Assembly (NCBI GenBank): GCA_015065285.1
Contig: SVQP01000003.1
Coordinates: forward strand, 1-64,000
From: Oscillospiraceae bacterium
GTDB lineage: Bacteria; Bacillota; Clostridia; Oscillospirales; CAG-272
Direction of reading: 5' to 3'
Length of the DNA: 64,000 nucleotides
Shown: positions 22,113 to 30,581 of the stretch, in pieces
How the letters are laid out: every line of letters begins with the position of its first letter
Numbering within the stretch: position 1 is the first letter of the stretch
Position numbers and translations under genes: made by a program
The notes under the pieces: generated by a model
Databases searched by the model: none
Told to the model about the DNA's origin: nothing
What the model saw: the letters and a program-made list of their open reading frames with translations, nothing else

Positions 22113-23072
22113 ATGAAGTACTATCTTGCCCCCATGGAGGGCTTGACCGACAGCGTGTACCGCACGCTGCACCATCAATATTTTGGCGGTGTGGACCGCT
22201 ATTATTCACCGTTTTTCTCACCCACCGAGGTGCATAGATTAACAGCACGGGAGCTGCGCGAGCTGGATCCCGATCACAATCCCGCATCTTTCGTGCCGCA
22301 GCTGCTTTGCAAAAATGCCGATGATTTTTTGTGGATGGCAGGGGAGATTGCCGCGCGCGGATATGGCGAGGTCAATCTCAATCTCGGCTGCCCATCCGGC
22401 ACCGTAACAGCCAAGAAAAAGGGCGCGGGCATGCTTGCCGATACCGATGCGCTTGAGGTGTTTTTGGACCGTGTATATGCCGCTTGCCCGATCGATATTT
22501 CGATCAAAACGCGCATTGGATATCAGGACGTGCAGGAGCTGCCCGAGCTTTTGGAGATCTTTAACCGATATCCCGTCAAGGAATTGACAGTGCATGCTCG
22601 CACGGGTAAGGAAATGTACCGCGGCATGCCGCACCTTGATGCTTACGAATACGTGACACGGCATACAAGCCTGCCCCTGTGCTACAACGGAAACGTCAGC
22701 ACCCGTGCCGATGCTCTTTATATTGGCGAAAGATTTCCCCAAACCCGGGCGATCATGATAGGCAGGGGGCTTTTGGCAAATCCGGCGCTGCTCTCGGAAG
22801 TGCCCGTGACGCGCACGCTGATTCGCGATTTTCATAAGGCGCTCTTTGAACGGTACTCAGCCACTCTTGGCGGTGAACACGCCACGGTGGGGCGCATGAA
22901 AGAGATCTGGCTTTTGATGAGCGGCATGTTCGTGCAGGACAAAAAATATATCAAGCGCATGCAACAATGTAAAACTGCCTCGGAGCTGAACTCGGCGGCA
23001 CTGGCTATGATCTGCGAGCTGCCGCTCAGGCAAGCCAAAGAGTTTGATGCGCGATCCGATACGTTACAATGA
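22113..23072 (+). CDS. dus: tRNA-dihydrouridine synthase
   Basis: 319 residues from ATG at 22113 (AAGGA six bases upstream; ATG at 22098 has no good site). FMN-binding TIM barrel: LAPMEGLTDSVYR at the start, NLGCPSGTVTAKKKGAGML with catalytic Cys93, HARTGKEMYRG, YNGNVST and MIGRGLLANP. It reduces uridines of the tRNA D-loop using NADPH. Which of the Dus subtypes it is cannot be told. It lies 21 bases before a secreted glycoside-hydrolase-like gene, an unlikely functional pairing. Confidence 0.93.
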   Translation: MKYYLAPMEGLTDSVYRTLHHQYFGGVDRYYSPFFSPTEVHRLTARELRELDPDHNPASFVPQLLCKNADDFLWMAGEIAARGYGEVNLNLGCPSGTVTAKKKGAGMLADTDALEVFLDRVYAACPIDISIKTRIGYQDVQELPELLEIFNRYPVKELTVHARTGKEMYRGMPHLDAYEYVTRHTSLPLCYNGNVSTRADALYIGERFPQTRAIMIGRGLLANPALLSEVPVTRTLIRDFHKALFERYSATLGGEHATVGRMKEIWLLMSGMFVQDKKYIKRMQQCKTASELNSAALAMICELPLRQAKEFDARSDTLQ

Positions 23073-23093
23073 ATTGATTTTACGGAGGAAAAC

Positions 23094-25685
23094 ATGAAAA
23101 GAGCTTTGTGCGCGATTCTGATGCTTGTAATGCTTGTGGGCGTTGCGCTGCCTGCTTTGGCGGCAGAAAGCCCCATTACATCCGAAAATCCTATCAAGAT
23201 CAAGGCATACGATCCTTCCTTGGACGGGCAAAAATCACCGCATCAGGTGCATCCCGGAGAGGAATACGGTGCACACCTGAGCCTTGGCGCTCCCTTTGAC
23301 GGCTTGGCATACTGCCTGCCTACGTGGGGCACCACCGATTCGGATGCCACGCTTGTGCTGTATGCATGGGACGAGACCTTTGATAAATCGATTGCTGCAG
23401 GTCCCATTGCCGAGCAGAGATTTGAAAACGTGCGCGATTGCCAGACCTATACGCTGAGCTTTGACGAGCAGCCTGCGGGCGAGTATTTGTTCTGCATCAA
23501 GGACGTAGAGGGCTCGATCGGCACGTGGGTATATCCCGCAGCGGTTTCCAAGGGTTACATTATGCAAAACGGGGCAGAGAAGGAGGGCGACCTTGAGATC
23601 ACGGTCAGCTTTACCAAGACCCCCGAAACACCCTTTTACAAGGCAACCTCGCTGGATCAGGCGTTTACCGGACACGATACGCCCGACGAATACGAATTCC
23701 CCGAGGATAGCCTGATCTACACGCACGAGGTCATGCCTGACACATGGGTGTTTACCGATGGGCTTGGCAGAACAGCGCTGACCAATGCAGAGGTGGGAGA
23801 TCTCAGAACCGACAAGACCTTGGCGATCTTTTACTGGACGTGGCACGTGGACCTTGCGGCAAACGAGCCCTTTAATAATACCGCCTTTACCAAACAGCAT
23901 CCCGAAGCCATCAATGATTACAATCATGAGGGCTGGCCCACCTCGGGCACCTCGTTTTTCTGGAATGAGCCGCTGTTCGGCTTTTATCGCACGGATGACG
24001 AGTGGGTGCTGCGCAAGCATGCCGAAATGCTGACCAACGCAGGCATTGACGTCATTTTCACCGACAATACCAACGGCAATTTTACATGGAAATCCAGCTA
24101 CGTGCCTCTGTACGAGACCTGGGCAAAGATGCAAGAGAACGGCATGAACACGCCCAAGGTTTCCTATATGCTGCCGTTTGGCCCTACCGAGGGGTCGCTT
24201 GAGCAGCTGGAATCTCTGTATCTGGACATATATCGTCCCGATAAATATCACAGTCTTTGGTACTATCTGGACGGCAAGCCCATGCTCATGGCACACTCGA
24301 GCAATCTCTCCGGCAAATCCGGCTTGAATAACGAGATCAAGGGCTTCTTTACCTTCCGCGCAGGGCAGCCGGGATATACCGTCAAGGATACTGCCATGAA
24401 GCAGTGGGGGTGGCTTTCCACCTATCCGCAGGCTACGTACTTTGCCACCACCAAGGATAAAAAGACGCAGAGCTGGGAGCAGATTCCGGTTGGCGTGTCT
24501 CTCAATCATTCTTACGTGACCGATACCATGGTTGCCATGAACCACCCCGAGGCAATGGGACGCTCCTATACCTCTGCGGGCTACCGCACCGAGGCGGATG
24601 CCAAGCTGTGGGGCTATCAGCTTGCCGAGCAGTTCGATTATGCCATTGAACAGGATCCTCGCGTGATCTTTGTAACCGGATGGAACGAATGGACCGCGGG
24701 CAGAAATGAAAATTGGGCAAATACGCCCAACGGCTTCCCGGACCAGTTCGACGACGAGCACAGCCGCGATATCGAGCCCTCCAAGGGAGATCTCAAGGAT
24801 CACTATTATTATCAGCTGGTCAATGCCTCCCGCCGGTATCAGGGCGCAAGACCCATTCCCGTGCCCGGCGTGGCACAGAGCATTGATTTGTCTGCAGGGG
24901 CAGAGCAGTGGAGCACAGCAGAGCCCTATTATGCAGCCTACATCGGCAACACGGGCGACCGCGATGCCAAGGGCTACGGCTCTTTGCACTATACCGAATT
25001 TTCGGGCAGAAATGACATTATCGGTGCGCGCGTAGCAAGAGATGACGGATACGTGTATTTCTACGTAGAATGCAACGAGGATATCACACCCTATACCGAT
25101 CCGCTCTGGATGGTGCTGTATATCGACTCCGATCAGCAAAATCAGGGTTGGGAAACCTTTGATTACGTGCTGGGCAAGACCGCTCCGAGCGCGACCGAGG
25201 CGGTGCTGGAGCGCTTTACCGGCAACGGATATGAGACCGAGGTTGTGGGCAAGGTTGCCTATACGGTCAGCAGCAAGTATATGCAGGTTGCAATTCCCAA
25301 GAGCATGCTTGCGCTGCAAGGCTTTGATTTTACCATCAATTTCTCCTGGACCGATAACGTGCACGACGCAGCCGATCAAGGCAAGCAGACCGAGAGCGGG
25401 GAATGGGTATATTCCACCTTCTCGGGTGATATTCTGGATTTCTATACCTCGGGTGACGTAGCTCCCGGTATGAGATTCAAGTACAGCTATATCAGCACCT
25501 CGGAGAATGCAGGCAAAATGCCCGAGCCCGAGCCGCCCGAAACGCAGGGAACCGAGCCCGATTCGGGCGAGTCTGTCACCCATCCCGAGGGTCAAACGGA
25601 TGGTGGCTGCAAGGCGATCGCTTTGTGGATGGGCTTTGCGCTGATTCCCGCGGCGGCGATCTGCATCAGAAGAAAGAGAGACTGA
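23094..25685 (+). CDS. secreted, membrane-anchored glycoside hydrolase-like protein (GH99/GH71-like)
   Basis: 863 residues. A signal peptide (about 1-24, ending PALAAES) leads to a small beta domain (about 30-180), then a TIM-barrel region (about 230-590) with IFYWTWHVD, GIDVIFTDNTNG, YLDGKPMLMAHSS and VTGWNEWTAGR, resembling GH99/GH71-like endo-acting enzymes; the Glu of WNEW is a catalytic candidate. Residues 620-790 look like a CBM9/DOMON-type sugar-binding sandwich (DDGYVYFYVECNEDI, MVLYIDSDQQ). A Pro/Glu/Thr linker and a C-terminal GGCKAIALWMGF helix with RRKRD form an anchor. Substrate unknown; the family name is tentative, export and anchoring are clear. Confidence 0.62.
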   Translation: MKRALCAILMLVMLVGVALPALAAESPITSENPIKIKAYDPSLDGQKSPHQVHPGEEYGAHLSLGAPFDGLAYCLPTWGTTDSDATLVLYAWDETFDKSIAAGPIAEQRFENVRDCQTYTLSFDEQPAGEYLFCIKDVEGSIGTWVYPAAVSKGYIMQNGAEKEGDLEITVSFTKTPETPFYKATSLDQAFTGHDTPDEYEFPEDSLIYTHEVMPDTWVFTDGLGRTALTNAEVGDLRTDKTLAIFYWTWHVDLAANEPFNNTAFTKQHPEAINDYNHEGWPTSGTSFFWNEPLFGFYRTDDEWVLRKHAEMLTNAGIDVIFTDNTNGNFTWKSSYVPLYETWAKMQENGMNTPKVSYMLPFGPTEGSLEQLESLYLDIYRPDKYHSLWYYLDGKPMLMAHSSNLSGKSGLNNEIKGFFTFRAGQPGYTVKDTAMKQWGWLSTYPQATYFATTKDKKTQSWEQIPVGVSLNHSYVTDTMVAMNHPEAMGRSYTSAGYRTEADAKLWGYQLAEQFDYAIEQDPRVIFVTGWNEWTAGRNENWANTPNGFPDQFDDEHSRDIEPSKGDLKDHYYYQLVNASRRYQGARPIPVPGVAQSIDLSAGAEQWSTAEPYYAAYIGNTGDRDAKGYGSLHYTEFSGRNDIIGARVARDDGYVYFYVECNEDITPYTDPLWMVLYIDSDQQNQGWETFDYVLGKTAPSATEAVLERFTGNGYETEVVGKVAYTVSSKYMQVAIPKSMLALQGFDFTINFSWTDNVHDAADQGKQTESGEWVYSTFSGDILDFYTSGDVAPGMRFKYSYISTSENAGKMPEPEPPETQGTEPDSGESVTHPEGQTDGGCKAIALWMGFALIPAAAICIRRKRD

Positions 25686-25690
25686 CCGAT

Positions 25691-26350
25691 ATGTTAAAAG
25701 CATTGATATTTGATCTGGACGGCACGCTGGCGCACACGCTGCCTGCCATTGCCGAGGGCATGAATCTTGCGCTTGCCGAGCAGGGATATCCTGCGGTCGA
25801 CGAGCAAACGGTTTATGAATTTATCAATCTGGGCGCGCGTGATTATGCCAAAATGGCATTGCCTGAGCAATACCGCGAGGATGACGCCCGTATTGATGCC
25901 TTGTACGAGGCATATAACCGCCATTATGCCAAGGTGTACATGCATACGAATACCACTTATGAGGGCGTGCAGGAAATGATTGCGCAGCTGGGGAAAAAAT
26001 ACCCCATGGCGGTCAATTCCAACAAGCAGGATGAATTTGTCAAAGCGCTGGTCGCGCAGCTGTTTGCGCCAGGCACGTTTGTGGCAGCCGAGGGCTTTCG
26101 CACAGATCGCGCAGCCAAGCCCGATCCCGCAGTGCCGTTGCAGCTGGCAGCACTGATGGGCGCCAAACCCTGCGAATGCGCCTATATCGGTGACAGCGAC
26201 GTGGACGTTAAAACCGCACGCAATGCCGGCATGCACGCCATCGACGTTTGCTGGGGATATCGCCCCGAAAAGGTGCTGTACGACATTGGTGCCGAGACGG
26301 TGGCACACACACCAAGGGAACTGATTTCCATTATCGAGAAAACCGAATAA
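25691..26350 (+). CDS. HAD-superfamily phosphatase (phosphoglycolate phosphatase-like)
   Basis: 219 residues. Motif I LIFDLDGTLAHT (nucleophile and acid/base Asp), a helical cap, motif II in MAVNSNKQ, Lys of AKPDP (motif III) and motif IV YIGDSDVDVKTARNAGM. The usual motif II is S/T-N; NSN fits. This is the Gph/PGP subgroup, which dephosphorylates small phosphate esters. It starts six bases after the glycoside-hydrolase-like gene with only a weak ribosome site, so translation may be coupled. Terminator at 26360. Confidence 0.85.
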   Translation: MLKALIFDLDGTLAHTLPAIAEGMNLALAEQGYPAVDEQTVYEFINLGARDYAKMALPEQYREDDARIDALYEAYNRHYAKVYMHTNTTYEGVQEMIAQLGKKYPMAVNSNKQDEFVKALVAQLFAPGTFVAAEGFRTDRAAKPDPAVPLQLAALMGAKPCECAYIGDSDVDVKTARNAGMHAIDVCWGYRPEKVLYDIGAETVAHTPRELISIIEKTE

Positions 26351-26359
26351 TCAAGATGG

Positions 26360-26390
26360 GTGGCAGTCCGCATGCGGACTGCCACTTTTT
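26360..26390 (+). terminator. terminator after the HAD gene
   Basis: GTGGCAGTCCGCA is followed directly by its exact complement TGCGGACTGCCAC, then five T. Confidence 0.9.
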
Positions 26391-26492
26391 GGTATTATGA
26401 ATATATAATCAAATATTGTACAAGATTTAAAGCAAGAAATTTGTGGATTTCACCAAAAGTGCGTCAAACGGGTGAGAATCTTGAAAAAAGTG

Positions 26493-26521
26493 TAGACTTT
26501 TGTCACGGAATGTGATATGAT
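26493..26521 (+). promoter_or_regulatory. promoter of the RDD gene
   Basis: TAGACT at 26493-26498, 17 bases, TATGAT at 26516-26521. The 200 bases between the terminator and the gene hold nothing else I recognise. Confidence 0.55.
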
Positions 26522-26594
26522 ATTATAGCATGGGTCTGTGCGGCTATTTTCGTGTTGCACTGCCTGAGTCTGTGTTCAAAGGAGGTGTGACAAT

Positions 26595-27392
26595 TTGATA
26601 AATGACCTTCAAAAAGCAAGTATCTGGAAGAGAATCGCTGCATTTATGCTGGATGCGATATTGGTGGTGGTGATTGGTACCGGAGTTCTGGTAGTGCTTT
26701 CCTGGGCAACGGGATTTGATAACTACAGGACAACGTATCTGGACCGTATGTTTGCCATCGAAGAGCAGTACGGGCTTGTCGATGCGGGAATTCTTGCGCA
26801 GGACGTGCACTTGTTTGACGTGACCGAGCAGGAATATCTGGCATTTTCCGAGGACAAGAAAGCATTGTACGACAGCGCTGCCGAGGCATTTTTAAAGGAC
26901 CGGGAAGCGATGAATGCTTATGGCATGATGAGCAATCTTCTTTTGCTGTTTGTGTCTCTCCCTTTGCTTGTCGGCGTGATGATCGTTGAGTTTGTCGTAC
27001 CTTTGATCTTGAAACACGGACAAACGGTTGGCAAAAAGGTGTTTGGCATTGCCGTGGTGCGCGTGGACAGCGTCAAAATTACGCCTCTTCAGCTTTTGGT
27101 GCGCACACTGCTTGGCAAATATACCATTGAGATCATGGTACCCGCACTGCTGGTGCTGATGACTCTGAGCGGCTTTTCCGGCATGATTGGCCCTTTGGTG
27201 ATCCTTGCGATTCTGATCCTTGAGATCGTGGTGTTCTTTGTCACCAAAACCAATTCTCCCATCCACGATTTGCTGGCGGGAACTGTTGCGGTCGATATGG
27301 CAAGCCAGCGAATTTTTGAAAGCCCCGAGGAACTGCTGGAGTACAAAAAGAAGCTTCAGGCAGAGGTTGCCGCGGACAGCAAATATTTTTGA
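26595..27392 (+). CDS. RDD-family membrane protein
   Basis: 265 residues from a TTG codon nine bases after AAAGGAGG. The RDD pattern is present: WKRIAAFMLDAILV (Arg and the Asp within helix 1), then GQTVGKKVFGIAVVR and SPIHDLLAGTVAVD. The protein has four or five helices, with an 80-residue extracytoplasmic loop between helices 1 and 2 that is longer than usual. RDD proteins are poorly known, some act in ion exchange. It precedes the ABC transporter genes by 58 bases without a terminator, so it could be part of that operon. Confidence 0.82.
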   Translation: MINDLQKASIWKRIAAFMLDAILVVVIGTGVLVVLSWATGFDNYRTTYLDRMFAIEEQYGLVDAGILAQDVHLFDVTEQEYLAFSEDKKALYDSAAEAFLKDREAMNAYGMMSNLLLLFVSLPLLVGVMIVEFVVPLILKHGQTVGKKVFGIAVVRVDSVKITPLQLLVRTLLGKYTIEIMVPALLVLMTLSGFSGMIGPLVILAILILEIVVFFVTKTNSPIHDLLAGTVAVDMASQRIFESPEELLEYKKKLQAEVAADSKYF

Positions 27393-27450
27393 TTGTTATT
27401 ATTTAGCAATAAATAAATAAAATAAAAAACAAAGCAAAGGAAGAGAAAAC

Positions 27451-28551
27451 ATGAAAGTTGTTTTGCAAAACCTGACAAAAGTCTTCCCCAGCCGAAACAA
27501 GAAAGCGAATGAAGAGGTAATCGCGGTCAACGATTTTACCTTTGAAATTCCGGACGGCAAGCTGATCGGCTTGCTGGGTCCCTCCGGCTGCGGTAAGAGC
27601 ACTACGCTGTACATGATCAGCGGTCTGCAAAAGCCTACCGGCGGTAAGATCTTCTTTGGCGAGGATGACGTTACCGAGCTGGCTACCGAAAAGCGCGGCG
27701 TCGGTCTGGTGTTCCAGAACTATGCGTTGTATCCCCACATGACTGTTAAGCAGAACATTCTGTTCCCCCTGCAGAACCTGAAGGGCAAGGACAAGATGTC
27801 CAAGAACGAAATGCTGGAGCGCGCACATGAAGCTGCAAAACTGGTGCAGATCGATGAGCTGATGGACCGTAAGCCCAGTGAGCTTTCGGGCGGTCAGCAG
27901 CAGAGAGTTGCGATTGCAAGAGCACTGGTTAAGATGCCTCGTGTACTGCTTTTGGACGAGCCTCTTTCCAACCTGGACGCAAGACTGCGTCTGCAGACCA
28001 GAGAAGAGATTCGCCGCATTCAGCGCGAGACCGGTATCACTACCGTATTCGTAACGCACGACCAGGAAGAGGCAATGTCCATTTCCGATATGATCGTAGT
28101 TATGAAGCTGGGCGTTCTGCAGCAGATTGGTGCTCCCCAGGACGTTTATGACGATCCTACCAACCTGTTTGTTGCTAAGTTCCTTGGCACGCCTCCCATC
28201 AACGTATTTGAGGGCAAGGTGCAGGGCGGCAAGGTTTACATCGGTGATGAGGCTGTGCTTGACGTTGCAGACGTTGAGGATAGGGAAGTGTTCATCGGTA
28301 TCCGTCCCGAGGGCTTTGTTCCGGATGAAAACGGTGCTATGTGCTGCAAGATGCGCAGCGTAGAGGTTATGGGCAGAGACGTCAGCGTGGTTTCCGAGCA
28401 TGACGGTATGGTAAGCCCTGTCATCCGCTCTATCATCAATGCAGACAGCGGCATCGATGCAACCGCTACCACCATCCGTTATTCCATCAAGCGTCACAAG
28501 ATCTTCCTGTTTGATAAGCAGACCGAGGAAAGAATCCGTTTCGAGGTGTAA
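27451..28551 (+). CDS. ABC transporter ATPase, MsmK/UgpC type
   Basis: 366 residues. Walker A GPSGCGKST, Q-loop FQNYALYPHM, signature LSGGQQQRVAIAR, Walker B LLLDEPLSNLDARL and H-loop VFVTHDQEEA; the last 110 residues form the TOBE/OB domain of the carbohydrate-uptake class. It would power the permeases at 28553 and 29576. ATPases of this type often serve several importers, so it could also support the lone binding proteins at 8.5-11.4 kb. AAAGGAAG lies nine bases before the start. Confidence 0.95.
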   Translation: MKVVLQNLTKVFPSRNKKANEEVIAVNDFTFEIPDGKLIGLLGPSGCGKSTTLYMISGLQKPTGGKIFFGEDDVTELATEKRGVGLVFQNYALYPHMTVKQNILFPLQNLKGKDKMSKNEMLERAHEAAKLVQIDELMDRKPSELSGGQQQRVAIARALVKMPRVLLLDEPLSNLDARLRLQTREEIRRIQRETGITTVFVTHDQEEAMSISDMIVVMKLGVLQQIGAPQDVYDDPTNLFVAKFLGTPPINVFEGKVQGGKVYIGDEAVLDVADVEDREVFIGIRPEGFVPDENGAMCCKMRSVEVMGRDVSVVSEHDGMVSPVIRSIINADSGIDATATTIRYSIKRHKIFLFDKQTEERIRFEV

Positions 28552-28552
28552 T

Positions 28553-29563
28553 ATGGTAGATAGTAAACAACAATGGAAAGCGTGGCTGTACCTGTCTCCC
28601 GCCATTGTCCTTCTGCTGGTATTTACGGTATGGCCCATCATTAACACAATTATCATGGCGTTTACTGAAGGCTACACGGCACTGGGAAACATTGGTGAGC
28701 AGACCTTCCAGTTCGGTATCGGCAACTTTACCAAGGTCATCTTCAAGTTCCCGGACTTCAAGGAGTGCTTGATCAATACCATGATTCTGTGCTTTGCCAC
28801 AGTACCGATTTCCACCTTCTTAGCACTTCTGATCGCTGTTTGTCTGAACTCGATCAAGCCCCTGCAGAGATTGCTGCAGACCATCTTCTTTTTGCCCTAC
28901 GTTACCAACTCGATTGCAGTCGGTATGGTATTTGCAGCAATGTTCAACATTGTCGGTACCTTCCTTGGCAGTGAATCTCAGCTGGTAACATCTCCCGGTA
29001 TCGTCAACTATTTTATTGAGATCTCCGGTCTTGGCAACCTGATTGAATGGCTGCTGGCAAATTACCCCAACACCATCAGCTGGCTGACCACTACGTATCC
29101 CATCAGCTGGATCAACGACGGTTCGACCTACATGGCAAATATGCTGGTGATCATTGTTTATATCGTATGGAATGCGCTGCCTTTCAAGATCCTGATCCTG
29201 CTTGGCGGCTTGCAGAGCGTAAACAAGCAGTACTATGAGGCTGCAAAGGTAGACGGTACCTCCCGTACCCGCGTCTTTACCAACATCACCATCCCGTTGC
29301 TGTCTCCCATGCTGGCGTACGTTATCATCACCGGCTTTATCGGCGGCTTCAAGGAATACTCCAGTATCGTCGGTATTTTCGGCGAATCCATGGGTCCCCC
29401 TCACGATCCTTACAGACTCAATACCATGGTCGGCTTGATTTATAAGGAACTGCCTTTAAACCAATACGGTAGAGTTGCTGCCGCTGCTTTGGTCCTGTTT
29501 GCAATCATTTTTGTTATCACCATGATTAATCTCTGGGTGAGCAAAAAGAAAGTGCATTATTAA
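28553..29563 (+). CDS. ABC importer permease, UgpA/MalF type
   Basis: 336 residues from ATG at 28553, one base after the ATPase stop; GAGGTG within the ATPase end is the ribosome site. Six predicted helices; the EAA loop is YYEAAKVDGTSRTRVFTNITI, which docks on the ATPase. A long extracytoplasmic stretch between helices 3 and 4 (about residues 140-190) is enlarged compared with standard UgpA. First of the two subunits of a type I importer. Confidence 0.92.
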   Translation: MVDSKQQWKAWLYLSPAIVLLLVFTVWPIINTIIMAFTEGYTALGNIGEQTFQFGIGNFTKVIFKFPDFKECLINTMILCFATVPISTFLALLIAVCLNSIKPLQRLLQTIFFLPYVTNSIAVGMVFAAMFNIVGTFLGSESQLVTSPGIVNYFIEISGLGNLIEWLLANYPNTISWLTTTYPISWINDGSTYMANMLVIIVYIVWNALPFKILILLGGLQSVNKQYYEAAKVDGTSRTRVFTNITIPLLSPMLAYVIITGFIGGFKEYSSIVGIFGESMGPPHDPYRLNTMVGLIYKELPLNQYGRVAAAALVLFAIIFVITMINLWVSKKKVHY

Positions 29564-29575
29564 GGAGGTGCCGGT

Positions 29576-30517
29576 ATGACTGAACAAAAAAAGCTTTCTG
29601 TAATGCGTGAACGTAACATGCAATCCGAAACGCAAAAGAACAAGATCGGCAAGGTCATTGCACAGATTTTGTGTTATGCGTTCCTGATCACCATGGCGTT
29701 CGTAATCCTGTTCCCGTTTTACTGGATGATCATCTCCTCCTTGAAAACGGTTGACGAGTATTATCTGACAATTCCTACGTTTTTCCCCAAGACCATAGTA
29801 CTCAAGAACTATTTCTGGGATGCGTTTGAAACCGCAAACCTGAGTAGACTGTTCTTTAATACGGTACTGGTTGGTGTGGTTTCCACCGTGCTTTCTCTGG
29901 TGATCACCGTGCTTTCCGCATTTGCGTTTGCACGTCTGGAGTTCAAGGGCAAGAACGCGCTGTTTGCAGCACTGCTTGCTACTATGATGATCCCCGGTGA
30001 GCTTTTCACCATCACCAACTATCAAACGGTTGCAAACTGGGGGTGGGTCGACTATGAAGTTAACTGGTTTGAGGGGTATGCGGTACTGATCGTTCCGTTC
30101 CTCGTCAGCGTTTTCTACATCTACCTGCTCAGGCAGAACTTCTTGCAGATTCCCAACGAGCTGTACCTTGCCGCTAAGGTTGACGGTACGAGCGATCTGA
30201 AATATCTGTGGAAGGTGATGATCCCGCTGGCACTGCCTACACTGATCTCTATCACCATTCTCAAGATGATGGGTTCCTGGAACTCCTACGTCTGGCCTAA
30301 CCTGGTCTCCAAGATCGCAGTTGACCAGCCTAATACCTACAAGCTGATCACCAACGGTCTGCGTGGCGCCAACTTTACGCTTGAGGGAAGTGACCGCGTT
30401 AACTTCCCGGTACAGATGGCAGCAGTCGTGGTTGTTTCCATCCCGCTGTTCTTGGTATTTATCTTCCTTCGTAAGTACATTATGAAGGGCGTATCCCGCA
30501 GCGGTATTAAGGGCTAA
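29576..30517 (+). CDS. ABC importer permease, UgpE/MalG type
   Basis: 313 residues, AAGGAGGTG before the ATG at 29576. Six helices, EAA loop LYLAAKVDGTSDLKYLWKVM, and the usual C-terminal GVSRSGIKG end of this subunit class. It pairs with the product of 28553. The N-terminal 40 residues before helix 1 are polar and Met/Lys/Gln-rich. Confidence 0.93.
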   Translation: MTEQKKLSVMRERNMQSETQKNKIGKVIAQILCYAFLITMAFVILFPFYWMIISSLKTVDEYYLTIPTFFPKTIVLKNYFWDAFETANLSRLFFNTVLVGVVSTVLSLVITVLSAFAFARLEFKGKNALFAALLATMMIPGELFTITNYQTVANWGWVDYEVNWFEGYAVLIVPFLVSVFYIYLLRQNFLQIPNELYLAAKVDGTSDLKYLWKVMIPLALPTLISITILKMMGSWNSYVWPNLVSKIAVDQPNTYKLITNGLRGANFTLEGSDRVNFPVQMAAVVVVSIPLFLVFIFLRKYIMKGVSRSGIKG

Positions 30518-30534
30518 TAAGCATTTGCTTATTA
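30515..30534 (+). other. hairpin between permease and binding-protein genes
   Basis: TAATAAGCA and TGCTTATTA pair across a 2-base loop (4 in practice) immediately at the permease stop codon. No T-run follows. Such elements commonly set the higher level of the binding protein in importer operons. Confidence 0.55.
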
Positions 30535-30581
30535 TATAAAAGGCAAAAAATAAAAAATAAAAGAAAGAAGGAACAAAAATT

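Noticed and set aside
23235-25703. An 822-codon minus-strand open frame across the secreted glycosidase-like gene
   Set aside because: Shadow of a biased coding region; composition is typical of antisense translation (rich in Arg, Gly, Ile, His) and there is no start signal.
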